From contig NZ_WVHS01000002.1 of the NCBI RefSeq assembly GCF_009834915.1, positions 558,001 to 622,000 on the forward strand: a DNA stretch of 64,000 nucleotides, written 5' to 3'. The notes beneath the pieces are model-generated. The model saw nothing but the letters and a program-made list of their open reading frames with translations. It had not been told where the DNA came from and made no database searches. How positions within the stretch are numbered: position 1 is the stretch's first letter; every line of letters starts with the position of its first letter. The position numbers were made by a program, and so were the translations under genes. Shown one piece after another: positions 16,977 through 25,532 of the stretch. The DNA comes from Hufsiella ginkgonis. GTDB lineage: Bacteria; Bacteroidota; Bacteroidia; Sphingobacteriales; Sphingobacteriaceae.

Positions 16977-17696
16977 TCAGGAATCGAACTTTTCCAGCAG
17001 CTTCAGCAACGTAGCGAAATCCTTTGGATAGGGAGCTTCGAACGTCATCTCATCCGTTTCGTTGATCCGGAACGTAGTGCTTTTAGCGTGGAGGGCGAAA
17101 CGCTTCATGACCGGTTGCTCCTCCTGTTCTTTACCGAGACGGTAACCGCGCTTCAGCGAGGATAAAAAAACGGGCTTGCCGCCATACATTTCATCTCCGG
17201 CGATAGAAGCGCGCTGCGTAGCAAGGTGTATGCGGATCTGGTGCATCCTGCCTGTTACCGGCCGGCACTCTGCCAGGGTATAGTGCTTAAAATACACCAG
17301 GGAGTTAAACCACGTCTCTGCAGGCTTACCTTCCTGGCGGTTGATGCTCACATTCTTATTGCCCATGTTCAGGATCGGCAGGTCTACCTGTAGCTCATTA
17401 AACACGTGTGTGCCATCGATAATTGCGTGGTACACCTTCTTCACCTTACGCCGCTCGAACTGCATAGACACCAGCCGGTAACTTTCCGGGTTCCGTGCGA
17501 TGATGAGCACGCCCGAAGTTTCCTTATCGAGCCGGTGACATACCTGCGCATCGGGCGAATATTGCTTTGCCAGCCGGAGGATATTTATTTCCCCGCCCTC
17601 CCGCTCATCCAGGGAGCTGATAAAAGGGGGCTTGTTGATCACGATGAGGTCGTCGTTTTCGAATAGTATGAGGTCTTGGAATTTGGGGAATTTCAT
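16977..17696 (-). CDS. RluA family pseudouridine synthase
   Basis: The protein is 239 aa from ATG 17696. The catalytic motif HRLDKETSGVLIIA carries the nucleophilic aspartate, and the C-terminal RMHQIRIHLA segment is typical of RluA. The N-terminal S4 domain is missing, so it resembles short RluA/TruC-type enzymes. It isomerises uridines in rRNA or tRNA, but the target cannot be read from the sequence. The frame is open six codons further to a TTG, but ATG begins where homologous proteins begin. Confidence 0.85.
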   Translation of the reverse strand: MKFPKFQDLILFENDDLIVINKPPFISSLDEREGGEINILRLAKQYSPDAQVCHRLDKETSGVLIIARNPESYRLVSMQFERRKVKKVYHAIIDGTHVFNELQVDLPILNMGNKNVSINRQEGKPAETWFNSLVYFKHYTLAECRPVTGRMHQIRIHLATQRASIAGDEMYGGKPVFLSSLKRGYRLGKEQEEQPVMKRFALHAKSTTFRINETDEMTFEAPYPKDFATLLKLLEKFDS

Positions 17697-17720
17697 GTTT
17701 TTCTCTTTGTACAACCAGAG

Positions 17721-17762
17721 CCGGTAGTCAATGGCCGGCAGCCATCAGCTCAAATGACAGCT
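17721..17762. repeat. Weak 7-bp periodicity between pseudouridine synthase and rnz
   Basis: Units ccggtag, tcaatgg, ccggcag, ccatcag, ctcaaat and gacagct show a loose 7-bp phase (ccgg and cag words). The divergence is high, so this is the least certain array. Confidence 0.35.
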
Positions 17763-18672
17763 ACAAAGTAAACGTATTTCCTTCAACAGCCAGCAACGTA
17801 TTCGTAAATACGGTGCGGCACTCGTCGAGAAGCGGGGCCAGGTCGCGGTAGCGGGCGGAAAAGTGACCGATCAGGAGATACCCGATACCGGCGTCCGCCG
17901 CCGCCTGTCCGGCCTGCAATGCCGTGGTATGGAAGGTTTCCCGGGCACGGTCTATCATATCGTGCATAAAAGTAGCTTCGTGGTAAAGTGTATTCGCCCG
18001 GGCGATCGCGGGGAAATAGCTGCCGTCGCAAAGTGTATCCGAGCAGTAAGCATATGACCTGGGCACCTCCGCTTCACGGGTGAGGTCGGCGGCCAGGTGT
18101 ACCACGCCCTGCTTATCGGTAAAATCGATCCCGCGTTTCAGCAGCGGAATACATTCCGGCGGGATACCCAGCTCGTCTATCTTCTCTTTGATCACCCGGC
18201 GTTGCCTTCTTTTCTGGGTAAACCTGAAACCGGTGGTCGGGATGCGGTGGTTTAGCGCGAAGGTTTCTACAGTGATGTCGTTATTCTGGAAGATCACGCC
18301 CGGTGCAGCCGGATCCGTTGCATAAAATAGGATGGGGTACCGCAGGTTGGTTTGTGAATACAGCAGCTGGATGTCGATGATCTCTTTCAACTCCGGCGGA
18401 CCGAAAACATTCATAGGTTTCGATCTGCCATTCAGGTGCAAAGAGGATAGCAGGCCGACAAGGCCCAGGTAATGGTCGCCATGGAGATGGCTGATAAAGA
18501 TATAGTCGATGCGCTGCGCTTTTAACCCGAACCGGATCAACTGGAGCTGAGTTCCTTCACCGCAGTCGATGAGGAAATACTTTTCATTAATATTGAGGAG
18601 CTGTGCGCTGGGGTTCCTGTTAAAAATGGGTGTTGCCGAACTGCTGCCTAAAATGGTTACCTCGAATCTCAT
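17761..18672 (-). CDS. rnz: Ribonuclease Z
   Basis: This endonuclease trims the 3' ends of pre-tRNAs. The 303-aa length fits the short bacterial form. The metallo-beta-lactamase zinc motif is SHLHGDHYLGL (near residue 60). Further metal ligands lie in YCSDTLCDGSY, YHEATFMHD (with the exosite side) and LLIGHFSARY. The gene is 16 bp downstream of the STAS-domain gene on the same strand, so a shared transcript is likely, with no obvious functional link. Confidence 0.93.
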   Translation of the reverse strand: MRFEVTILGSSSATPIFNRNPSAQLLNINEKYFLIDCGEGTQLQLIRFGLKAQRIDYIFISHLHGDHYLGLVGLLSSLHLNGRSKPMNVFGPPELKEIIDIQLLYSQTNLRYPILFYATDPAAPGVIFQNNDITVETFALNHRIPTTGFRFTQKRRQRRVIKEKIDELGIPPECIPLLKRGIDFTDKQGVVHLAADLTREAEVPRSYAYCSDTLCDGSYFPAIARANTLYHEATFMHDMIDRARETFHTTALQAGQAAADAGIGYLLIGHFSARYRDLAPLLDECRTVFTNTLLAVEGNTFTL

Positions 18673-18688
18673 GCTGGTTTCACAGCAA

Positions 18689-19066
18689 TTATCTCGCCTC
18701 TTTCTTAAGGTCTTTCTCGATTTCTTCCATAAAGATCAGGTCGATCCCTTCCTCTACCGTAGGTACGATGTTAAGCACATTCTCGAGCTGCGAAATATTT
18801 ACGAGCCTGGTGATGTTATCGTTGATGCCGGTAATGATAAACGACCCGTCGGCATTGTTGCAAAGGCGATGCCCTACAAGCAGGCTGCTGAGACCAGACG
18901 AGTCGGAATATTTTACGGATGACAAGTCAAGAATAATATTCCGTTGTCCTTCCGCATTGATCAATATCAGCTCAGACTTAAGCTGAGGGGTGATCAGGGT
19001 ATTCAGTTTAGGTTCGTTCAGCTTTATTAAAACGTATTTTTCGTGCTTATCTAGCGTAAATTTCAT
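18689..19066 (-). CDS. STAS-domain anti-anti-sigma-like protein
   Basis: A 125-aa single STAS domain. The region around the phosphorylatable serine (SVKYSDSSGLSSLLVG) matches SpoIIAA/RsbV-type antagonists, which bind anti-sigma kinases when unphosphorylated. No kinase (SpoIIAB/RsbW) or RsbU-type phosphatase gene is in the window, so the partner is unknown. It sits upstream of rnz and downstream of purC. Confidence 0.85.
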   Translation of the reverse strand: MKFTLDKHEKYVLIKLNEPKLNTLITPQLKSELILINAEGQRNIILDLSSVKYSDSSGLSSLLVGHRLCNNADGSFIITGINDNITRLVNISQLENVLNIVPTVEEGIDLIFMEEIEKDLKKEAR

Positions 19067-19112
19067 ATCCGGTAACCCTTATAGGTTTGCACAATATTAG
19101 GAAATAATCCGT

Positions 19113-20060
19113 TTAATTCAAACGATTCAAAAATTCGGTAATGTTTCTCTCCACGCGGGCTATCACTTCTTCGCCGTCTGTTTTGCGGAAGGTTTCGCCG
19201 GTGATATGCTCATACAATTCGATGTAACGTTCTGAAATAGAGGACACGATTTCGGGGGTCATAGCCGGTACTACCTGGTCTTCCTTTCCCTGGAAGCCGT
19301 TCTCGATCAGCCATTTCCGCACAAACTCCTTTGAAAGCTGGCGCTGCGGTGATCCGCTGGCCTGCAGTTGGTGGTAGCCATCCTGGTAAAAATAGCGCGA
19401 CGAATCAGGGGTGTGTATTTCGTCGATCAGGATCACCTTCCCGTCGGCTTTGCCGAATTCGTATTTGGTATCCACAAGGATCAATCCGCGTGCTGCGGCC
19501 ATTTCGGTACCGCGCTGGAACAACTGCCGGGTGAACGACTCGAGCTGGACGTAATCCGCCTCCGAAACGATGCCCCTTTTCAGGATCTCTTCGCGGGAGA
19601 TGTCTTCGTCGTGCCCTACAGATGCTTTGGTGGTGGGTGTAATGATCGGCTCGGGAAGCTTATCATTCTCTCTAAGGCCTTCGGGCAATGAAACACCGCA
19701 AACCGACCGCCGACCGGCATTGTATTCGCGCCAGGCGTGCCCGGCGAGGTATCCCCTGATCACCATTTCCACTTTAAAGGGCTCGCAAATGCGGCCGATG
19801 GTAACGCTCGGGTCAGGCACGTCGATCACCCAGTTGGGAACGATGTCCTGTGTAGCATTTAAAAACTTTGCAGCGATCTGGTTAAGTACCTGGCCTTTGT
19901 AAGGGATAGCCTCGGGCAGCACCACATCGAACGCCGAAATACGGTCGGAGACCACCATGACCAGGTATTTATCGCTGATCGTATAAACATCACGGACCTT
20001 GCCTTTGTAGAAATGGGTCTGTCCGGGTAAGGAAAAGTGGGTTTCTTTGATTGATGACAT
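19113..20060 (-). CDS. purC: Phosphoribosylaminoimidazole-succinocarboxamide synthase
   Basis: This enzyme joins aspartate to CAIR with ATP in purine synthesis. The 315-aa protein begins with the typical GKVRDVYTI segment and contains [21 protein letters not shown], the family's [13 protein letters not shown], and [11 protein letters not shown] with a [10 protein letters not shown] signature. It is of the longer type found in Bacteroidota and yeast rather than the E. coli 237-aa form. The region before its ATG is a 7-bp repeat array beginning 9 bp upstream, with no clear -7 word. Confidence 0.95.
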   Translation of the reverse strand: MSSIKETHFSLPGQTHFYKGKVRDVYTISDKYLVMVVSDRISAFDVVLPEAIPYKGQVLNQIAAKFLNATQDIVPNWVIDVPDPSVTIGRICEPFKVEMVIRGYLAGHAWREYNAGRRSVCGVSLPEGLRENDKLPEPIITPTTKASVGHDEDISREEILKRGIVSEADYVQLESFTRQLFQRGTEMAAARGLILVDTKYEFGKADGKVILIDEIHTPDSSRYFYQDGYHQLQASGSPQRQLSKEFVRKWLIENGFQGKEDQVVPAMTPEIVSSISERYIELYEHITGETFRKTDGEEVIARVERNITEFLNRLN

Positions 20061-20068
20061 TTTGGTTG

Positions 20069-20169
20069 ACGTTTTACGTGGGACGTTAGACGCTTGTTTA
20101 TTGCCAGGTATTAAGATAATTCTTGTGTTGAGCTTGAATCCACGTCAAATATTTAACGTAACACCTTAC
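20069..20169. repeat. Two ACGTnnn 7-bp arrays in the phoH-purC gap
   Basis: Array one (20069-20096) has units acgtttt, acgtggg, acgttag and acgcttg. Array two (20142-20169) has acgtcaa, atattta, acgtaac and accttac. Each is in perfect 7-bp phase. The stop codon of phoH (minus strand TAA at 20166-20168) is inside the last unit, the same arrangement as at aroQ. A non-periodic 45-bp stretch separates the two. Confidence 0.75.
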
Positions 20170-21125
20170 TGAATATCCCCATACGCTTCCAGGATCCGTT
20201 TCACCAGTTTGTGCCTTACCACATCTTCGCCGGTGAGGTAGATGATGTCGATGCCTTTGATGTCTGCAAGGATGCGCAGTGCGGTATGTAAGCCTGATTG
20301 CTGTTTTTTGGGAAGATCGATCTGTGTCACGTCACCGGTAACGATAAACTTCGCCGAGGGGCCCATCCTGGTCAGGAACATTTTGAGCTGCATATCGGTG
20401 GCGTTCTGCGCTTCATCGAGGATCACGAAACAATTGTCGAGGGTCCTTCCGCGCATAAACGCCAGCGGGGCGATCTCGATGGTGCGGTTTTCCAGGTATA
20501 GCTTTAGTTTTTCGGCAGGGATCATGTCATCCAGCGCATCGTATAACGGGCGGAGGTAGGGATCGATCTTTTCCTTGAGGTCGCCGGGAAGGAAACCCAG
20601 GTTCTCTCCTGCTTCAACTGCCGGACGCGTTAAGATAATGCGCTTGATCTCTTTGTTTTTTAACGCCCGCACGGCAAGCGCTACGGCCGTATAAGTTTTA
20701 CCGGTTCCGGCAGGGCCGATGGCGAACAGGATATCGGAGGTGTTGATGCTCTCCACCATGCGCCGCTGGTTCTTGGTGCGTGCTTTCACCACGATGCCGT
20801 TCGGGCCGAAAACGATAGCTTCTCCGCTCCCCGGCTTATCGGCCGGCGACTCGCCGCCACCCGAAACGGGCACGCGCGCGCCCAGCATGCTTTCGAGGTC
20901 GTTAATGCTTAACGACTCGAATTTCTCTACATGCTTTACCAACTCGGTGAAACGCAAGTTAAAGGCATTGAGCTCATTCTCGTCGCCAAGTACCTTTACT
21001 TCGCTCCCGCGCGCTACGATCTTTATCTTAGGAAACTGCCTTTTTATAATTTCGAAGTACTCATTATTTGGTCCCCAGAGCACCACGGGGTTGATGTTTT
21101 CAAGAGATAGTTTCAGTTCGTTCAA
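20166..21125 (-). CDS. phoH: PhoH family ATPase
   Basis: A 319-aa PhoH-like protein. A KH-like N-terminal region (about 15-80) precedes the ATPase, with Walker A GPAGTGKT at 137-144 and Walker B CFVILDEAQNA near 232. The family is linked to RNA metabolism and often lies near ybeY, but no ybeY is seen here. The start is TTG at 21125, since no in-frame ATG precedes the conserved region. Confidence 0.88.
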   Translation of the reverse strand: MNELKLSLENINPVVLWGPNNEYFEIIKRQFPKIKIVARGSEVKVLGDENELNAFNLRFTELVKHVEKFESLSINDLESMLGARVPVSGGGESPADKPGSGEAIVFGPNGIVVKARTKNQRRMVESINTSDILFAIGPAGTGKTYTAVALAVRALKNKEIKRIILTRPAVEAGENLGFLPGDLKEKIDPYLRPLYDALDDMIPAEKLKLYLENRTIEIAPLAFMRGRTLDNCFVILDEAQNATDMQLKMFLTRMGPSAKFIVTGDVTQIDLPKKQQSGLHTALRILADIKGIDIIYLTGEDVVRHKLVKRILEAYGDIQ

Positions 21126-21224
21126 AATGGCTTTTTTTAGTTCCTGATATTTTTATGGGATTAAAATTCAATATTTGCAGGGGCAACTCCCTATGCAAGA
21201 TTAATAATAATTATTCACATTTTA

Positions 21225-22004
21225 ATGGCAATAATCACTCTGACGACCGACCTCGGTTATAAAGATTTTTACCAGGCCGCCCTCAAAGGGAGTATCCTGA
21301 GCCTGGCGCCAAATGTGACTCTTGTAGATATAACACACGACATTTCCGCCTTCAATATTCCCCAGGCAGCCTTCGTTTTAAAGAATGCCTTCAACTATTT
21401 CCCCAAGGGTTCGGTACACCTCATCGGCATCGATTCGGTATTTAACCAGGATACCCGCTACCTGGCTACCCGCTACAAAGGGCACTTTTTCGTAGGCTCC
21501 GATAACGGTATCTTTTCGCTTCTTTTCGATGAAGCGCCGGAGGAGATCGTGGAGCTGAACATAATGCAGGACCTGAAATTCCTGCACTTTCCGCTAACGG
21601 ACATATTCGCTAAAGCTGCCTGCCACCTCGCCAAAGGCGGAAAGCTGAAAGAGATCGGGCTTCCGGTTGAAGACCTGGAAGAAAAGATGAGCCTGCAGCC
21701 GGTGATCGAGCGCAATATCATCCGCGGAAGCGTGATCTATGTGGACATCTTCCAGAACGTGATCACCAACATTACCAAAGACCTGTTTACCAGGATACAA
21801 AAGAACCGTGAGTTTACGCTCTTTTTCAGGCGTAACGAATCGATCTCGCAATTAAGCTGGCATTACAACGAAGTGCCGGAAGGCGAAAAACTATGCTTGT
21901 TCGGGATCAGTAATCACCTGGAAATTGCCATCAATAAAGGAAACGCAAGCGGCCTGCTGGGTTTAAACGTGGGAGATATCGTGAGGATTGAGTTTTATCC
22001 GTAG
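21225..22004 (+). CDS. S-adenosyl-L-methionine hydroxide adenosyltransferase family (DUF62)
   Basis: The 259-aa protein shows the DUF62 layout: an N-terminal ITLTTDLGYKDFYQAALKG and a DITHDI motif, then VHLIGIDSVF, VGSDNGIFSLL and a C-terminal barrel with DIFQNVITNI. Characterised members hydrolyse SAM to adenosine and methionine; fluorinase is a relative. A near -7 word (AATATTTG) lies about 50 nt upstream. It is divergent from phoH. Confidence 0.88.
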   Translation: MAIITLTTDLGYKDFYQAALKGSILSLAPNVTLVDITHDISAFNIPQAAFVLKNAFNYFPKGSVHLIGIDSVFNQDTRYLATRYKGHFFVGSDNGIFSLLFDEAPEEIVELNIMQDLKFLHFPLTDIFAKAACHLAKGGKLKEIGLPVEDLEEKMSLQPVIERNIIRGSVIYVDIFQNVITNITKDLFTRIQKNREFTLFFRRNESISQLSWHYNEVPEGEKLCLFGISNHLEIAINKGNASGLLGLNVGDIVRIEFYP

Positions 22005-22008
22005 TGAT

Positions 22009-22158
22009 CAGTTGTTAATTTCCAGCGATCGGTCAGGGAAGAACTTAATTATCGGGTTAGTTGTTAATATGCAGTTTACACAAAAAAATCGATAACATTT
22101 TTACCAGCAGGACCTGTTAAAAACTGGTCTATGAAAGCTGATCACTGATAACTTTATG
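22009..22158. repeat. CAGTnnn/CTGATnn 7-bp units flanking the 22.0-22.16 kb gap
   Basis: Left units cagttgt, taatttc, cagcgat and cggtcag (22009-22036). Right units ctggtct, atgaaag, ctgatca, ctgataa and ctttatg (22124-22158) are the opposite-strand form. GTGATCAG on the left can pair with CTGATCAC on the right. The ATG of the next gene (22156) is inside the last right-hand unit. Confidence 0.6.
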
Positions 22159-22659
22159 AAAAAACTCCTCCTCCTGGTCCTGTTTTCCCTTCCCGGGATT
22201 TCGTTTGCCCAGCAAAGTAACCCGGCTTACGATCTGCAGCGCGACAAGATCAATACGCTGCTGGATAATCGTGCGGGCGACTACGGGCAATACCAGGAAA
22301 GCCTTACGAAACGTACCGGGATCTTTGGCCTTAAAACCAAGAAAGACATGCAGCGATCGATCGATATCCTTTCCGGGATCATCGAAACGGATAATAACAT
22401 CCTGCGCGAAACCAAGGTGCTGCTCGATTACAAAGACCTGGAAAAAACACGGGTGGAAATAAAGGCCACCAACGTAGAAGAGCGGGTGAACGCGTACATG
22501 GCCACCATTACCAAACTTCAGCAGCAGAACGAACAACTGAAGGCAGCGGCAGAGAAGGCCGACAGCAAAAACAGCAAACTGCAATTCGGCTTATTTGCCT
22601 GTATAGCAATTATTTTAATCTTGCTATTTGTAGCAAAAAATAAGCTGAAAGGGCGTTAG
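22156..22659 (+). CDS. Secreted coiled-coil protein with C-terminal membrane anchor
   Basis: No family was recognised. The 167-aa protein has a signal peptide (cleavage after FAQ near residue 19), a charged helical middle (30-135) with probable coiled coil at about 105-135, and a single membrane helix at 144-161 followed by KNKLKGR. It should sit in the inner membrane with its coiled coil on the periplasmic side. Its stop codon TAG is part of the 7-bp array that follows. Confidence 0.65.
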   Translation: MKKLLLLVLFSLPGISFAQQSNPAYDLQRDKINTLLDNRAGDYGQYQESLTKRTGIFGLKTKKDMQRSIDILSGIIETDNNILRETKVLLDYKDLEKTRVEIKATNVEERVNAYMATITKLQQQNEQLKAAAEKADSKNSKLQFGLFACIAIILILLFVAKNKLKGR

Positions 22660-22687
22660 ACGCCGCACGTTTTACATCGGCCATTCG
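22653..22687. repeat. Degenerate 7-bp tandem repeat, ACGTnnn family (22.65 kb)
   Basis: Units gcgttag, acgccgc, acgtttt, acatcgg and ccattcg in perfect phase. The first unit contains the stop codon of the preceding gene. Confidence 0.7.
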
Positions 22688-22766
22688 ATCCCCGGCTTAA
22701 AGATATATTTTAACACCTGGCAATTAAACTTAAATTAATCGATCGGCGTGTAACCTTAAACGTACT

Positions 22767-24152
22767 ATGAAACTTACCATACACGGTGCGGCCAGGCAAG
22801 TGACCGGGAGCATGCACCTGCTGGAGCTCGACCATTATAAAATCCTGGTAGATTGCGGCCTCGACTACGAAAAAGGCACCTGGCAGGAAGAAAACGCGTT
22901 ATTCCCCTTTGACCCGGCGGAGATCGACGTGGTATTGCTCACCCATGCTCATATCGACCATTCGGGGAACCTGCCAACGCTGGTGCGGATGGGATTCGAA
23001 GGACAGATCCTGTGCACCGGCCCTACCGCAGACCTCAGCGAGCTGCTCCTGCTCGATTCGGTGAACGTTTTTTTAAGCCGGGAGCGCCGGCATTCGAAAA
23101 GAAAACGGGGAAATTCAGGCCCGAAGCCTTTATACCTGCAAAAACATGTGATGGATACCGTGCAACGGTTCGTGACCATCGGCTTTAATAAACCATTCAG
23201 GCTGAACGGCGACGTGGAAGTCACTTTTATCCCCGCCGGACATTTACTGGGCGCCGCTTTTATCGTGCTGCGGGTACAGGACAGGGGTGAGGAAAAGACG
23301 ATCGCTTTTACCGGAGACGTTGGCCGGAAAAATTACCCGGTGCTGAACGATCCCGCAATGATCCCGCCTGTTAATTACCTTGTAAGCGAATCTACTTATG
23401 GCGGCCGTTTTCACAGCAAAGACAAAACGCTGACCAAGATGCTGACGGAGGTGATCAATGAGGCCTGCATAAAAAACCCGGGGCGCCTCATCATTCCCGC
23501 CTTCAGCATCGGGCGCACACAGGCACTGGTATATTCGCTTAACAAGATATTTACGAATGGGTTATTGCCACCAGTTAAAGTATATGTTGATAGCCCGCTC
23601 GCTGCCCTTGCCACAGACGTTTTCAGAAAGCACCATCACCTCGTGAACCAGGAAGCACAGGAGTTTTATCGCCGCGAAGGCGATGAATTTGAATTTGAGA
23701 ACCTCGTGTATGTCCAGGACATGAAAGAGAGCCGCGAACTGGCCAATTATTTTGAGCCTGGTATCATTATCTCTTCGGCGGGAATGCTGGAAGGCGGCCG
23801 CATCCAGGACCATCTTTTTTACAACATCCAGAACTACTACTGTACCATCCTGTTCATTGGCTACTGTGCGAAGGGAACGTTAGGTCACCGGTTGCTTCGC
23901 GGCGATTCTGTGGTACATATCCGCGACCGCGAGCTGGCTGTATATGCCACGATCAGGCAAACGGATTTGTTAAGCGGGCATGGCGACCATAGCGACCTGG
24001 TAAATACTATTACACACCAGGACCCTGCGAAGTTGCGCAGGATCTTCCTGGTACATGGCGAGACGCAAAGCATGCAACTGCTACAAGAAGACTTGTTTGA
24101 CAGGGGCTACCGGGTAGAGATCCCCGAAAAGGGTCAGGTGTTTGAATTGTAG
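22767..24152 (+). CDS. Beta-CASP metallo-beta-lactamase RNA nuclease (CPSF-like)
   Basis: The 461-aa protein has metal motif H60-x-H62-x-D64-H65 (THAHIDHSG), GHLLGAAF, FTGDVGR, a beta-CASP domain (about 195-345), and the C-terminal RMM-type HGDHSDL and HGETQSM segments. The same layout occurs in archaeal and bacterial KH-less CPSF homologues, which act as RNA endo- or 5' exonucleases. The target RNA is unknown. Its last 19 bp overlap the 3' end of the convergent amine oxidase gene. Confidence 0.88.
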   Translation: MKLTIHGAARQVTGSMHLLELDHYKILVDCGLDYEKGTWQEENALFPFDPAEIDVVLLTHAHIDHSGNLPTLVRMGFEGQILCTGPTADLSELLLLDSVNVFLSRERRHSKRKRGNSGPKPLYLQKHVMDTVQRFVTIGFNKPFRLNGDVEVTFIPAGHLLGAAFIVLRVQDRGEEKTIAFTGDVGRKNYPVLNDPAMIPPVNYLVSESTYGGRFHSKDKTLTKMLTEVINEACIKNPGRLIIPAFSIGRTQALVYSLNKIFTNGLLPPVKVYVDSPLAALATDVFRKHHHLVNQEAQEFYRREGDEFEFENLVYVQDMKESRELANYFEPGIIISSAGMLEGGRIQDHLFYNIQNYYCTILFIGYCAKGTLGHRLLRGDSVVHIRDRELAVYATIRQTDLLSGHGDHSDLVNTITHQDPAKLRRIFLVHGETQSMQLLQEDLFDRGYRVEIPEKGQVFEL

Positions 24153-25429
24153 GTCATTAAACCGGCCGCTTTTAACCCGCTGTTTAATGCTGCTTCTACG
24201 GTTCCCATAAGCGGGCCGTCGTAAAGGGCCTCGCCGGCAAAGTAAAGGGTTTCGGCAACAGGTTCGCTGAGCATGGTTCTTGCGTGGTGAGTATCCACGG
24301 TTGCGTATGCGTAAGAGCCGCGGGAAAACGGTTCCTCGCTCCAGTTAGCTACCCGGGAGTAAACCAGGTTCTGCCTGAGCCATGCCACCTCTACGCCGAA
24401 GATCGCTGAAAGAGATTGGAGCGCATGCGCCACTATCGTATCATCTGGTGATGCGGCATATTCGCCCGCAGGCGGTCCGCCTAACCAACCGGTAAGTAAG
24501 TTGCTTCGGGCAGGAAGCTGGGTCCACCAGGTAGGCACTTTTTCTTCAGAAAAGAACATGGCCACGTTAGAAAGATCGGCGCCATTTCCGGCTCTTTCCC
24601 AAAATGGCCCGGTGAATCCGAGCAATACCTTCACCACCTGTCCAACACCAATGTGGCGGTAGGCCTTGGTAATATCCGGCAAAGGCGGAGAAAATACGGG
24701 CGCTTCGGCGGTCTCCGGTCTTTGCATCACTCCTGCCGGGATGGTGACCAGTACTTTTGCTGCCCGGTAGGAGTCCCCGTCACCCGTAACAACAACCGCT
24801 TCGCCGCTGCGCCACCTGATCTCCTTTACGGTCCTGCCGGTCAGTATAGTTCCTCCCAGCCGTCTTATTTTGCCCGCTAAAAAGTCTGCGAGCCGCACAT
24901 ACCCCCCATCAATGCGGTATTGATCTTCGTCTTCGCCGAACCACTCGTCTTTTAAAGCCAGTATACTCACCTTTCGGGGGTCGGCGGTATCATAGCCGGA
25001 GGCAAATCGCTCAATGGCATTCCGTAAGCCGGCATAGCGCCGGTCACTGAAATAGGTTTGAAGAAACTCACTTAGCGGTATATCGGCGGTGAGCCCATTA
25101 ATAGCTTTTTCAAACTCAACCCAATCACCGGGACCTTCCTCTTCCGCGGACGATCCATTGCCATTTAGGTGGATACGTGTTCCGGTGATCTTTTCAAAGG
25201 GGATTCCCGCTTCTTGCAGCAGGCCGATGGTAACGGGCAGGTTGCCATGGATAAATTCTGCGCCTAGTTCAATGACCTGGCCGGCAACGCCGGAAACAAT
25301 GGTGTTGATCCTTCCGCCGATGCGGTCTCTCGCTTCGAGTACCAGCACTTGCAGGCCTGATTCTGCCAATTGACGGGCGGCGGCTAAGCCCGAGATCCCG
25401 GCGCCGATGATGATCCTGTCTGGTTGCAT
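24134..25429 (-). CDS. Flavin monoamine oxidase-like FAD oxidoreductase
   Basis: The 431-aa protein starts with the FAD-binding GxGxxG motif IIIGAGISGLAAA and the EARDRIGGR segment typical of the amine oxidase family. It ends with the second FAD motif TLYFAGEALYDGPLMGTVEAALNSG (approximately 400-425). Substrates could be polyamines or other amines; a role with the arginine decarboxylase elsewhere in the window is only a speculation. It overlaps the 3' end of the convergent nuclease gene by 19 bp. Confidence 0.85.
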   Translation of the reverse strand: MQPDRIIIGAGISGLAAARQLAESGLQVLVLEARDRIGGRINTIVSGVAGQVIELGAEFIHGNLPVTIGLLQEAGIPFEKITGTRIHLNGNGSSAEEEGPGDWVEFEKAINGLTADIPLSEFLQTYFSDRRYAGLRNAIERFASGYDTADPRKVSILALKDEWFGEDEDQYRIDGGYVRLADFLAGKIRRLGGTILTGRTVKEIRWRSGEAVVVTGDGDSYRAAKVLVTIPAGVMQRPETAEAPVFSPPLPDITKAYRHIGVGQVVKVLLGFTGPFWERAGNGADLSNVAMFFSEEKVPTWWTQLPARSNLLTGWLGGPPAGEYAASPDDTIVAHALQSLSAIFGVEVAWLRQNLVYSRVANWSEEPFSRGSYAYATVDTHHARTMLSEPVAETLYFAGEALYDGPLMGTVEAALNSGLKAAGLMTYNSNT

Positions 25430-25430
25430 T

Positions 25431-25458
25431 ACAGATTACAAATTAAAGATTCAAATTG
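25431..25458. repeat. Short A/T-rich 7-bp array upstream of the amine oxidase
   Basis: Four units (acagatt, acaaatt, aaagatt, caaattg) start one base from the amine oxidase start codon. Few copies and simple sequence make this less certain than the ACGT arrays. Confidence 0.45.
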
Positions 25459-25532
25459 TTTAGACACCCGCTTTGCTTTTCCGGGCGTTCAATGGTTCAC
25501 GCAATGAAACAAGACCTTCGCAAGCGCAAAGA

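Noticed and set aside
19082-19089. TAGGTTTG on the plus strand near the STAS gene
   Set aside because: It would drive only antisense RNA into purC, with no gene; treated as chance or at most an antisense promoter.
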